From CAVQKZ01 sp963837325 (GTDB taxonomy: Bacteria; Actinomycetota; Actinomycetes; Mycobacteriales; Jatrophihabitantaceae): a stretch of 64,000 nucleotides of DNA. Below are positions 1-9,455 of this stretch, piece by piece; the first letter of the stretch is position 1; the number at the start of each line of letters is the position of its first letter. The stretch covers positions 868,001 through 932,000 of the forward strand of contig CAWIMV010000002.1 of the NCBI GenBank assembly GCA_963837325.1. The letters are read 5' to 3'. Position numbers and translations under genes: made by a program. Under the pieces are notes generated by a model, which was not told the origin of the DNA, made no database searches, and worked only from the letters and a program-made list of their open reading frames with translations.

Positions 1-2
1 GG

Positions 3-383
3 GCGCTCGAGCGGCCGTCGACGATGGAGTTCATGGCCGTGAGCTCCTACGGCAGCGCCACGACGTCCTCGGGCGTGGTGCGCATCCTCAAGGACCTCGA
101 CCGCGACATCACCGGGGCCCACGTCCTGATCGTCGAGGACATCATCGACTCCGGCCTGACCCTGTCGTGGCTGCTCAAGAACCTGGCCAGCCGGCACCCG
201 GCGTCCATCGAGATCGTGACCTTGCTCCGCAAACCGGACGCCTCGAAGGTCGACGTTCCGGTCAAGTACGTCGGCTTCGACATCCCCAACGAATTCGTCG
301 TCGGCTACGGCCTCGATTACGCTGAGAGATACCGAGATCTGCCCTACATCGGGCGCTTGCAGCCGTCTGTCTACGGCGGCTGA
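3..383 (+). CDS. hpt: Hypoxanthine-guanine phosphoribosyltransferase, C-terminal part
   Basis: Purine salvage enzyme that joins hypoxanthine or guanine to PRPP to give IMP or GMP in the cytosol. The frame is open from the first bases of the window, so the N-terminus lies outside and the entry is partial. The visible part holds the PRPP-binding loop VLIVEDIIDSG, the type I phosphoribosyltransferase signature with its two acidic residues, and the C-terminal stretch FDIPNEFVVGYGLDYAE that lines the purine pocket. It ends at a TGA 63 bases before the ftsH start on the same strand. The order hpt-ftsH-folE is the one known from mycobacteria and other actinobacteria, which supports the call. Confidence 0.93.
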   Translation, partial: ALERPSTMEFMAVSSYGSATTSSGVVRILKDLDRDITGAHVLIVEDIIDSGLTLSWLLKNLASRHPASIEIVTLLRKPDASKVDVPVKYVGFDIPNEFVVGYGLDYAERYRDLPYIGRLQPSVYGG

Positions 384-446
384 CGTGTACCGTCCGTAAG
401 GGAATCCGACGGTCGAAGCAGGAGGAACGCGGGCGGCGCGCCGTTC

Positions 447-2605
<2,159 letters not shown>

Positions 2606-2609
<4 letters not shown>

Positions 2610-3214
2610 ACGACGCGGACGCCGGCGCGAGCGACGCCGGGTCACGTGAACACGTCGATCTGGAGCGGGCCGAAGCCGCGGTTCGCGAATTGCTGCTCGC
2701 CGTCGGCGAGGATCCTGAACGCGAGGGTTTGCGGGCCACGCCGGCTCGCGTCGCCCGCAGCTACGCCGAGATGTTCGCCGGACTGTTCGTCGATCCCGAC
2801 GAGGTTCTGCAGACCACGTTCGACGAGCACCACGACGAGCTGATCGTGGTCAGGGACATCCCGCTCTACTCGATCTGCGAGCACCACCTCGTGCCGTGGC
2901 ACGGCACGGCCGCGGTGGGCTACATCCCGGGAGCCGACGGCCGGATCACCGGGCTGTCGAAGCTCGCGCGCGTGGTCGACCTGTACGCCCGCCGCCCGCA
3001 GGTGCAAGAGCGGCTGACCGGGCAAGTGGCTGACGCCGTCATGCGCCGGCTCGAGCCGCAGGGCGTCATCGTCGTCATCTCGGCCGAGCACCTGTGCATG
3101 GCGATGCGCGGCGTGCGCAAGCCCGGTTCGACGACGGTTACCTCGGCCGTGCGCGGCATCTTCAAGTCCGACCAGCGCACCCGGGCCGAGGCCCTCAGCC
3201 TCATCCGGTCATGA
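2606..3214 (+). CDS. folE: GTP cyclohydrolase I
   Basis: Catalyses the first step of tetrahydrofolate synthesis, GTP to 7,8-dihydroneopterin triphosphate. The 202-residue length is normal. The zinc ligands of the family are in place: Cys91 and His94 in YSICEHHLVPWHG, and Cys164 in SAEHLCMAMRG. The N-terminal region with GLRATPARVARSYAEMF is the usual helical start of the family. The GTG start lies inside the ftsH stop (GTGA) and the stop overlaps the folP start (ATGA), so the gene is translationally coupled on both sides in a hpt-ftsH-fol operon. Confidence 0.96.
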
Positions 3215-4050
3215 CCGCGCTGCCCACCAACCCGGACCGCATCGTGGTCATGGGGGTCTTGAACGTCACCCCGGACTCGTTCTCCGACGGCGGGCGCTAC
3301 GTGTCGTTCGACGGCGCCGTCCGGCACGCCGTCGAGATGCGCGACGCTGGTGCTGACCTGGTCGACGTCGGCGGCGAGTCGACCCGGCCCGGTGCCCAGC
3401 GGGTCGAGGCGGCTGAAGAGACCCGCCGAGTCGTGCCCGTCATCAAGGCGCTGGCCCAGGCCGGGATCGCGATCAGTGTCGACACCTACCGGGCATCCGT
3501 GGCGGCGGCGGCGATCGAGGCCGGCGCGTCGGTGGTGAACGACGTATCGGGCGGGCTGGGCGACCCCGACATGGCCGGCGTCGTGCGCGACGCGGGCTGC
3601 CCGTGGATCCTGATGCACTGGCGCGGGCACAGCTCGGCCATGCAGCAACTGGCGCACTACGACGACGTCGTGGCCGACGTGCAAACGGAGCTGTCGGCCC
3701 GCGTCGACGCTGCGCTCGCGGCCGGGATCGATCGAGACCGCCTCGTCGTCGATCCGGGTCTTGGCTTCGCGAAGACCGCAGCCCACAACTGGGCCCTGCT
3801 CGCCTGCCTGGAGAGCCTGGTGGCGATGGGTCTTCCGGTGCTGGTCGGTTCATCGCGCAAGTCGTTTCTCGGCGCCCTGTTGGCCGGGCCGGACGGCGCG
3901 CCGCGGCCCGTGGCCGACCGTGAGGGCGCGACAACTGCGCTCACCGCCTATTCGGCCCTGCGGGGTGCATGGGGCGTTCGCGTGCACGATGTCCGCCCGT
4001 CCGTCGACGCTGCGCTGGCCATGGCCGCGATCGCGCGGGCGCGCCGATGA
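3211..4050 (+). CDS. folP: Dihydropteroate synthase
   Basis: Condenses 6-hydroxymethyl-7,8-dihydropterin pyrophosphate with p-aminobenzoate to dihydropteroate; it is the sulfonamide target. The 279-residue TIM-barrel protein shows the family signatures in order: GVLNVTPDSFSDGG near residue 15, DVGGESTRPGA near 52, VVDPGLGFAK, GSSRKSFLG and the closing VRVHDV. The reading frame is open further upstream, but the ATG at 3211 gives the canonical N-terminus and overlaps the folE stop as ATGA. The stop TGA in turn overlaps the ATG of the folB reading frame at 4047. Confidence 0.95.
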   Translation: MTALPTNPDRIVVMGVLNVTPDSFSDGGRYVSFDGAVRHAVEMRDAGADLVDVGGESTRPGAQRVEAAEETRRVVPVIKALAQAGIAISVDTYRASVAAAAIEAGASVVNDVSGGLGDPDMAGVVRDAGCPWILMHWRGHSSAMQQLAHYDDVVADVQTELSARVDAALAAGIDRDRLVVDPGLGFAKTAAHNWALLACLESLVAMGLPVLVGSSRKSFLGALLAGPDGAPRPVADREGATTALTAYSALRGAWGVRVHDVRPSVDAALAMAAIARARR

Positions 4051-4410
4051 CCGATCGCATCGAACTGTCCGGGCTGCGGAGTCCGCGGCCGGCATGGGGT
4101 CTTCGACTTCGAACGCCGGGACGGGCAGGAGTTCGTCGTCGATGTCGCCCTCGACTTCGACGTCGCGACTGCGGCCGCGTCCGACCAGCTCGCCGACACC
4201 GTTGACTACGGCGCGCTGGCCCAGCACCTGGCCCGCGTCGTCGAAGGGGAGCCGGTGAACCTGCTCGAGACGCTGGCTGAGCGGCTGGCGGCCGTCTGCC
4301 TCGCCGACGAACGCGTGGTCGCGGCCACCGTGACCGTGCACAAGCCACACGCGCCCATCCCGCTCGCGTTCGACGACGTCGCGGTGACAATTCACCGGAC
4401 TCGCGCATGA
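4047..4410 (+). pseudogene. folB: Dihydroneopterin aldolase, frameshifted
   Basis: Would convert 7,8-dihydroneopterin to 6-hydroxymethyl-7,8-dihydropterin plus glycolaldehyde, between FolE and FolK. The ATG at 4047 overlaps the folP stop (ATGA) and encodes MTDRIELSGLR, a normal FolB start. An extra A at about 4080, in ctgcgga/gtccgc, then shifts the frame. The original frame runs to a stop at 4205 as a non-FolB sequence. One frame over, from 4081, the protein continues as VRGRHGVFDFERRDGQEF and so on to a TGA at 4408-4410, which overlaps the folK ATG. The shifted frame has no start codon of its own. The downstream half shows no decay (TVDYGALAQ, NLLETLAERLA, TVHKPHAPIP are all intact), so a base-call error or very recent mutation is more likely than an old pseudogene. 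Confidence 0.8.
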
Positions 4411-4898
4411 CGACGGCCGTCCTGTCCGTCGGGTCCAACCTCGGCGACCGGCTGGCGGCGCTGCAGGGCGCAGTGGAAGCGTTCCGGGCCTGGCTGGACG
4501 CGGTCTCGCCGGTCTACGAGACGGCCCCGTGGGGTCCGGTGGCGCAGCAGGATTTCCTCAACGCCGTCCTCGTGACCAGCGATCCGACGGCCGGGCCGCG
4601 CGACTGGCTTACGCGGGCGCACGCCGCGGAGCAGGCGGCCGGGCGGACCCGAGACACGCACTGGGGGCCGCGCACGCTGGACGTCGACGTCGTTGCCGTC
4701 GACGACGTCGTGAGCGATGATCCGGAGCTGACCCTGCCTCACCCGCGCGCGGCCGAGCGGGCGTTCGTCCTCGTGCCCTGGCTGGCGGTCGAACCCGACG
4801 CGCGACTGTCGGGGCGAGCGGTACGCGACCTGCTGGCCGGCCTGCCGAGTGCCGACGTCGCCGGCGTGCGGCGCCGCGACGATCTCGCGGTGCGGTGA
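4407..4898 (+). CDS. folK: 2-amino-4-hydroxy-6-hydroxymethyldihydropteridine pyrophosphokinase
   Basis: Transfers pyrophosphate from ATP to 6-hydroxymethyl-7,8-dihydropterin, making the substrate for FolP. The 163-residue length is standard. The N-terminus has the start SVGSNLGDR, followed by SPVYETAPWGPVAQQDFLN. The central HPPK signature reads HWGPRTLDVDVV with the two Asp residues that hold magnesium, and LPHPRAAERAFVLVP follows as expected. The ATG overlaps the folB stop by 4 bases and the stop overlaps the GTG of the next gene. Confidence 0.95.
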   Translation: MTTAVLSVGSNLGDRLAALQGAVEAFRAWLDAVSPVYETAPWGPVAQQDFLNAVLVTSDPTAGPRDWLTRAHAAEQAAGRTRDTHWGPRTLDVDVVAVDDVVSDDPELTLPHPRAAERAFVLVPWLAVEPDARLSGRAVRDLLAGLPSADVAGVRRRDDLAVR

Positions 4899-5368
4899 GT
4901 ATGCGACGCACCGGCCCGGGCGACCTTGCCGTCCCGTTCATCGTCATCGGCATCACCGCCTATGTGTTGCTGCGGGTCTCCTACAGTTCGCTGCCACCGC
5001 TGCAGTCGTTCGTGCCGGTACCGCTGGCCGCGCTGGCCATCGCCGAGTTCGTGGCCGCCCGCCGAGTTCGGGCGGCGGTGCGGCACGACCCGCACGCCAA
5101 GCCGATGGCCGCGATCGTCATCGCCCGCTGCGTGGCTCTGGGCAAGGCGTCCTCGCTCGTGGCCGCCGGGGTTGCCGGCGCCGCCGCGGCGTTGCTCGTC
5201 CGGGTCGGTCCGGACGCCGGAACGGTGCGCTCGGCCACCAACGACACCCGGGTGGCGGCGCTACTGCTCGTAGCCGCCCTGCTGCTCGTGGCCGCCGGCC
5301 TCTTTCTCGAACGGGCCGGAATCGATCCGAGCAGCGGCGACCGGGGTGACCGGGGCAAGCCGGTTTAG
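4895..5368 (+). CDS. DUF3180 membrane protein
   Basis: Small integral membrane protein of 157 residues with no assigned biochemical role. Four hydrophobic segments are visible: about residues 12-30, 37-52, 70-95 and 121-142, with a basic loop (ARRVRAAVRHDPHAK) after the second. This pattern and the position directly after folK match the DUF3180 family, the equivalent of M. tuberculosis Rv3605c. The GTG at 4895 sits in the folK stop (GTGA); an ATG two codons later is an alternative. It probably ends the folate operon, because the next gene has its own start region. Confidence 0.8.
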   Translation: MSMRRTGPGDLAVPFIVIGITAYVLLRVSYSSLPPLQSFVPVPLAALAIAEFVAARRVRAAVRHDPHAKPMAAIVIARCVALGKASSLVAAGVAGAAAALLVRVGPDAGTVRSATNDTRVAALLLVAALLLVAAGLFLERAGIDPSSGDRGDRGKPV

Positions 5369-5397
5369 TCGCCGGATCGCGCCGACGCTGCCGTGAC

Positions 5398-5403
5398 TAA
5401 ACT
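5398..5403 (+). promoter_or_regulatory. Candidate -10 element TAAACT before the Pro-rich membrane protein gene
   Basis: TAAACT lies 6 bases before the ATG at 5410 and there is no ribosome binding site between them, which fits a leaderless transcript. No convincing -35 hexamer is seen. A TAGGGC overlapping its end (5403-5408) is an alternative reading. Confidence 0.35.
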
Positions 5404-5409
5404 AGGGCG

Positions 5410-6870
5410 ATGACACGCCCGATCGACGGCGGCGCGGCGCGCCGCCGACAGCACAGTGTGCTGCGCGGCATCGTCATGGGCGCGGCCATCGCGCTCGGTT
5501 TGGTTGCCGTGTGGTTGATCGTTACCGCCGACACGCAAAAGGGCACCCGGATCGGCGCGCTGCTCGGCTTCTGGGCCCTGCTCGCCGCCGCGTTCGCCTA
5601 TTCCGGGACCCGTCACTCGGCCACCGAACAAATCGAACCTGACCGCGACGGCGTCACGCCCGGCCGGGGCGAACTCGCCCGTCTCGATGACGTGGCCACG
5701 CGGCGCGAACACGAACGGCGTCTCGAGGAGATGCTGCGACGCGAGATCCAGGTGGCCCTCGGCTCCCAGCTCGCCCCCCTGCGGGCCGAAGTATCGGCGC
5801 TGCGGGGCGAACTGGTCGAGAAGGTGGGCGGGCAGTTGCGGCTGGAACGGATCGAGACCACCCGGGTGATCGGTTCGGATATCGAGGCCCTGCAGGACGA
5901 GGTCCGGCGGATGCGGACCGGGGGTCAGCCCGAGCTCACGTCGTACTCGCTCGACACCACCCACACGTCCTCGTTCGTCTCGCCACTGGACGACGCGACG
6001 ACGGTGGTGCCCCTGGAGCCGGTCCGGCCTTGGGTCGACGTCGGCGAGCCATCCGGGCCGGAGCCATCCGGGCCCGAGCCTCCCGGGCCGGAGCCATCCG
6101 GGCCCGAGCCTCCCGGGCCGGAGCCATCCGGGCCCGAGCCAGTTGGGCCCGAGCCGTCGGTGCCGGGGGGGCCGATGCCCGGGCCGGTGGGCCCAGAGCC
6201 GATCGCCCCGCAACCGTCGCCGTCCGAACCGATCACACCGCAGCCTGCCCGTCCCGAGCCCGTCGACCCGCAACCGTTCGCGCCCGACCCGGTCCAGCCG
6301 TTCGGGACCGGGGCGGCAAGGCAGGAGCCCGCGCCGCCGCCCTCCCCAGCGCCGGACACCGATCCGTTCGCCGAGATGCCGCGGCTGCGACCGTTCACTG
6401 AGTTCGAACTCGACCCGGTCGACGCCGGCCCGGATCCGAACGGCTACCCCGGAGCGAACCTCAACGGCTACAGCGGCGTCGACCTGCACGGCTTCGGCAG
6501 CGTCGATCTGGCCGGCTTCAGCGGCCCGGACTTCGGTGACTTCAGCAGTCCCCAGTTGAGCGGCTTCGGTGGTGGCGAGGTGAACGGCTACCCCGGCTCG
6601 GACCTGAACGGGTACGCCGGTCTGGACCTGAACCGCCACCTCGACGGCGGCCGGTCGAACGGCACCCCCGCCGCGCCGGCCGAGGCGGCCGCCCACGGCG
6701 CCGCCGCCGCGCGCGAGCCCGACTCGACGACCACCGGTCGGCACGCGACCGGTGATGGCTCCGCCGCCAACGTCGACTCGACGACGACCGGTGGGCGGCG
6801 TCGCTCGTCCGGCGCCAACGACGACATCCTCGCCCGCATCCTGCAGCGCGAAAACCCACCGAACCAGTGA
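5410..6870 (+). CDS. Pro-rich membrane protein with tandem repeats (DUF6779-like)
   Basis: Function unknown. The position after the DUF3180 gene matches Rv3604c, a Pro/Arg/Ala-rich membrane protein. The 486 residues divide into: two membrane segments (about 19-41 and 49-65); a charged, probably coiled-coil stretch about 80-175; a Glu-Pro-rich region from about 213 with EPSGP/EPPGP pentapeptides; a Pro-rich linker; an octapeptide-repeat region from about 345 to 409 (GYPGANLN, GYSGVDLH, GFGSVDLA and so on); and a tail with two DSTTTG copies and a conserved-looking end ANDDILARILQRE. It ends one base before the convergent TetR gene stop, with no terminator between them. A scaffold or envelope-associated role is possible but not shown. 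Confidence 0.75.
   Translation: MTRPIDGGAARRRQHSVLRGIVMGAAIALGLVAVWLIVTADTQKGTRIGALLGFWALLAAAFAYSGTRHSATEQIEPDRDGVTPGRGELARLDDVATRREHERRLEEMLRREIQVALGSQLAPLRAEVSALRGELVEKVGGQLRLERIETTRVIGSDIEALQDEVRRMRTGGQPELTSYSLDTTHTSSFVSPLDDATTVVPLEPVRPWVDVGEPSGPEPSGPEPPGPEPSGPEPPGPEPSGPEPVGPEPSVPGGPMPGPVGPEPIAPQPSPSEPITPQPARPEPVDPQPFAPDPVQPFGTGAARQEPAPPPSPAPDTDPFAEMPRLRPFTEFELDPVDAGPDPNGYPGANLNGYSGVDLHGFGSVDLAGFSGPDFGDFSSPQLSGFGGGEVNGYPGSDLNGYAGLDLNRHLDGGRSNGTPAAPAEAAAHGAAAAREPDSTTTGRHATGDGSAANVDSTTTGGRRRSSGANDDILARILQRENPPNQ
6046..6150 (+). repeat. Tandem 15/30-bp repeat coding for EPSGP/EPPGP
   Basis: A 15-base unit (gagccatccgggccg and a variant ending tcccgggccg) is repeated about seven times. Two identical 30-base composite units occupy 6061-6090 and 6091-6120, with partial copies on both sides. 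The identical units suggest recent slippage; copy number may vary between strains. Confidence 0.85.
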
Positions 6871-6871
6871 G

Positions 6872-7477
6872 CTAGCGCAGCTCCGAATCGAGAATGCGCG
6901 CCCACTGCCGGGCGATGCGAGCGCGGCGGGCGCTGTCGTCGGTGAGCAAGTTCGCCAAGCCGAGTCCACGAGCGAGGTCAAGCGTGGCCTGCACCGTTTC
7001 CCGCACGCCGGGCGTGCGCTCGTCGACGCCGAGCAGTTCGACGACGACCCGGTGGATCTCGCGGCCGATGCGCGCCTCGAGCGGGACGATCTGTTCGCGC
7101 AGTTGCGGCTCGCTGGCCGCCGCTACCCACAGCGTCAACGCCGAGCGAAACACCGTTCCGGTGAACAGGTTCATGACCAACTCGACCACTGCACCGGTGT
7201 CCGGGCGGGCGCCGGCCGGAAGCTCGGCCAACTCCCGCTTCATCTCCGCCGCCCGCAGCGCAGTGACGTGCTCGAGTGCAGCGGTGAACAGCGACTCCCG
7301 CGTGGGGAAGTGATGCTGGGCCGCGCCGCGGGAGACGCCGGCCCGCTCGGCCACCACCGCCACCGTGCTGGCCGTCCATCCGAGTTCGGCTAACGAGGCG
7401 ATTGCGGCTTCCAGCAACCGCGCGCGGGTGGCTCGGCTGCGGTCCTGCTGCGGCTCGCGGGTCGGGGCGGTGGTCAT
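6872..7477 (-). CDS. TetR-family transcriptional regulator of the acyl-CoA operon
   Basis: Predicted repressor of 201 residues. The N-terminus carries the TetR helix-turn-helix: RARLLEAAIASLAELGW, then TVAVVAERAGVSRGAAQHHF. The C-terminal ligand domain is helical and unremarkable. The frame is open further upstream, but the ATG at 7477 overlaps the hydratase stop as ATGA and gives the usual N-terminus. It is the last gene of a leftward operon of acyl-CoA genes, so it very likely senses an acyl-CoA or related pathway intermediate and controls the operon and itself. A candidate operator lies far upstream at 16803-16819. Confidence 0.9.
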   Translation of the reverse strand: MTTAPTREPQQDRSRATRARLLEAAIASLAELGWTASTVAVVAERAGVSRGAAQHHFPTRESLFTAALEHVTALRAAEMKRELAELPAGARPDTGAVVELVMNLFTGTVFRSALTLWVAAASEPQLREQIVPLEARIGREIHRVVVELLGVDERTPGVRETVQATLDLARGLGLANLLTDDSARRARIARQWARILDSELR

Positions 7478-8241
7478 GCCGGTGGCGCCCAGCTGGGGAG
7501 CCGTCGCTGCAGGAAGGCGGTCATCCCCTCGCGGGCCTCGTCGGAGGCAAAGAGCCGGGCCGACTGTGCCTGCACCTGGTCGGCGTACAGCGTGAATGCA
7601 GCCAGGGTCGCGCGGCTGGTCAGCGGTTTGGTTTCGGCCAGTCCCTGGGGCGAACAGGCCCGCAACGCCTTTGTCAGGACGGCGATCTCGGCGTCGACGT
7701 CTTCGGCGGCTGCGCTGACCAACCCGGTCGCGGCCGCGGTGGCCGCGTCGAAGGTTTCGCCGGTGAGGTAGTAGCGGGAGGCGGCCCGTTCGCTCATCCG
7801 ACCGAGCGTGGTCAGCGAGATGATCGCCGGCGCCAGCCCCAGGCGCACCTCCGTGAACGCGAACGTCGCGTTCGGCCCGGCGACGGCGATGTCGCACGCC
7901 CCGACGACGCCGAGACCGCCCGCCCGCACGTTGCCGTCGATGCGCGCGAGCACGGGCTTGGGCAGTTCGACAATGGTCCGCAGCAACGCCAGCATGCGGG
8001 CCGTGCCTTGCTCAGGACCGCCCTCGGCGGCGGCCTCCTTCAGGTCGGCGCCGGCGCAGAATGTCGTGCCGGTGTGGGTGAGCACGATCGCCCGCACCCC
8101 GTCGTCGGCGGTCGCGCCGGCGAGGTGGGCCGACAGCTCTCCGACCAGCTGCGCCGACAGAGCGTTGCGGTTGTCGGGCGAGTCCAGGGTGATCGTGGCG
8201 ATCGTCCGCTCGACTGCGTAGTGGACCAGTTCTGCCGTCAT
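7474..8241 (-). CDS. Enoyl-CoA hydratase/isomerase family protein
   Basis: Crotonase-fold enzyme of 255 residues that probably hydrates or cleaves an unsaturated acyl-CoA made by the neighbouring dehydrogenases and carboxylase. The oxyanion-hole motifs are present: FCAGADLKEA, and GNVRAGGLGVVGACDIAVA, whose Gly-Gly-Leu-Gly forms the second loop. FTEVRLGLAPAIIS follows with the Glu position used in many crotonases. The ATG at 8241 starts MTAELVHYAVERTIATITLD, the normal beginning; the longer open frame upstream is not needed. The stop overlaps the TetR start. By order it corresponds to echA7 of the M. tuberculosis echA7-fadE12-accA2-accD2-fadE13 cluster; the substrate is not known from sequence. 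Confidence 0.9.
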   Translation of the reverse strand: MTAELVHYAVERTIATITLDSPDNRNALSAQLVGELSAHLAGATADDGVRAIVLTHTGTTFCAGADLKEAAAEGGPEQGTARMLALLRTIVELPKPVLARIDGNVRAGGLGVVGACDIAVAGPNATFAFTEVRLGLAPAIISLTTLGRMSERAASRYYLTGETFDAATAAATGLVSAAAEDVDAEIAVLTKALRACSPQGLAETKPLTSRATLAAFTLYADQVQAQSARLFASDEAREGMTAFLQRRLPSWAPPA

Positions 8242-8258
8242 ATGTCGCTCTGGGCTCC

Positions 8259-9455
8259 TCAGTAGGACTTGGGCAGGCCGAGGGTGAACTGGGCCACGAA
8301 GTTCAGGATCATCTCGCGGCTCACCGGCGCGACCCGGCCGGCGCGCGCGGTGGCGACCAGCGCGCCGAGCCCGTACTCGCTGGCGAAGCCGTTGCCGCCG
8401 AGAGTCTGGACGGCCTGATCCACGGCCCGCACGGCGACTTCGGCCGCGGCGTACTTGGCCATGTTGGCCGCCTCGCCGGCGCGCATGTCGTCGCCGCTGT
8501 CGTAGAGCGTCGCCGCTTTCTGCATCATCAGCTTGGCCTGCTCGAGCTCGATCTTGATCTGGGCGAGCGGGTGGGCCAGGCCTTGGTGCGTCCCGATCGG
8601 CGCGCCCCACACGTTGCGCTCCTTCGCGTAAGCGACGGCCTTGTCCAGCGCGTAACGGGCGGTGCCGATGGACAGCGAGGCGGCCATGATCCGTTCCGGG
8701 TTGAGACCCGCGAACAGTTGCGCGATCGCCGCGTCTTCCTCGCCGATCAACGCGTCGGCGGGCAGCCGGACGTCGTCCAGGAACAGCAGGAACTGCTTGT
8801 CCGTGATCGCGATGTCCATCTCGATCGGCCGGTACTCGAAGCCCGGCGCATCGGTCGGCACGGCGAAGAGCACCGGCTTGAGCCGCCCCGTTCGGGCGTC
8901 CGCAGTGCGGCCGACGATCAGCACCGAGTCGGCCCGGTCGACGCCGCTCACGTAGATCTTGCGGCCGGTCAGCAGCCAGCCGCCCCCGGCGGCTACGCCC
9001 TCACTGCCGGGGGTGCCCCCATTTTCATCGCGGCGCGCGGTCGTCGTGATGTTGTGCGAGTTCGAGCCGGCGTCGGGTTCGGTGATGCCGAACGCCATGA
9101 TGAGCGAACCGTCGGCGATGCCGGGCAGCCAGCGCTGCTTCTGCTCGTCGGTGCCGAAGCGGGCGATCACCGTGCCGCAGATGGCGGGTGAGACGACCAG
9201 CATGAGCTGGCTGCAGCCGCCGGCCGACAGTTCCTCGAGGACGAGCGCCAGCTCGTACATGCCGCCGCCCCCGCCGCCGTACTCCTCCGGGAGGTTGATG
9301 CCGATGAAGCCGAGCTTGCCGGCCTCGAGCCAGAGCTCATCGGTGTGTTCGCCGGACCGCACCTTGCGCCGGGTGTACTCGAAGCCGTACCGGGCGCCGA
9401 GTTCGGCGACCGCCTTGCGCAGCGCCTGCTGCTCCTCGGTCTCGGTGAAGTTCAT
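8259..9455 (-). CDS. Acyl-CoA dehydrogenase (first)
   Basis: FAD enzyme of 398 residues that introduces an alpha-beta double bond into an acyl-CoA. Seen in order: N-terminal helical domain (MNFTETEEQQALRKAVAEL), substrate/flavin motif MAFGITEPDAGSN, GRKIYVSGVDRADSVLIVGR in the beta domain, and the C-terminal signature QTLGGNGFASEYGL. A small insertion (RRDENGGTPGSEGVAAGGG) sits in the beta domain and may be disordered. The ATG overlaps the carboxylase alpha stop (ATGA). The stop is 17 bases before the hydratase ATG, the only real gap in this operon. Position matches fadE12. Confidence 0.92.
   Translation of the reverse strand: MNFTETEEQQALRKAVAELGARYGFEYTRRKVRSGEHTDELWLEAGKLGFIGINLPEEYGGGGGGMYELALVLEELSAGGCSQLMLVVSPAICGTVIARFGTDEQKQRWLPGIADGSLIMAFGITEPDAGSNSHNITTTARRDENGGTPGSEGVAAGGGWLLTGRKIYVSGVDRADSVLIVGRTADARTGRLKPVLFAVPTDAPGFEYRPIEMDIAITDKQFLLFLDDVRLPADALIGEEDAAIAQLFAGLNPERIMAASLSIGTARYALDKAVAYAKERNVWGAPIGTHQGLAHPLAQIKIELEQAKLMMQKAATLYDSGDDMRAGEAANMAKYAAAEVAVRAVDQAVQTLGGNGFASEYGLGALVATARAGRVAPVSREMILNFVAQFTLGLPKSY

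Noticed and set aside
389..413. Inverted repeat ACCGTC/GACGGT between hpt and ftsH as a terminator
   Set aside because: Only 6 bp with a 13-base loop and no further support; hpt and ftsH are likely co-transcribed.
6061..6140. CRISPR-like regular repeats
   Set aside because: The repeats are head-to-tail without spacers and encode a Pro-rich protein segment.
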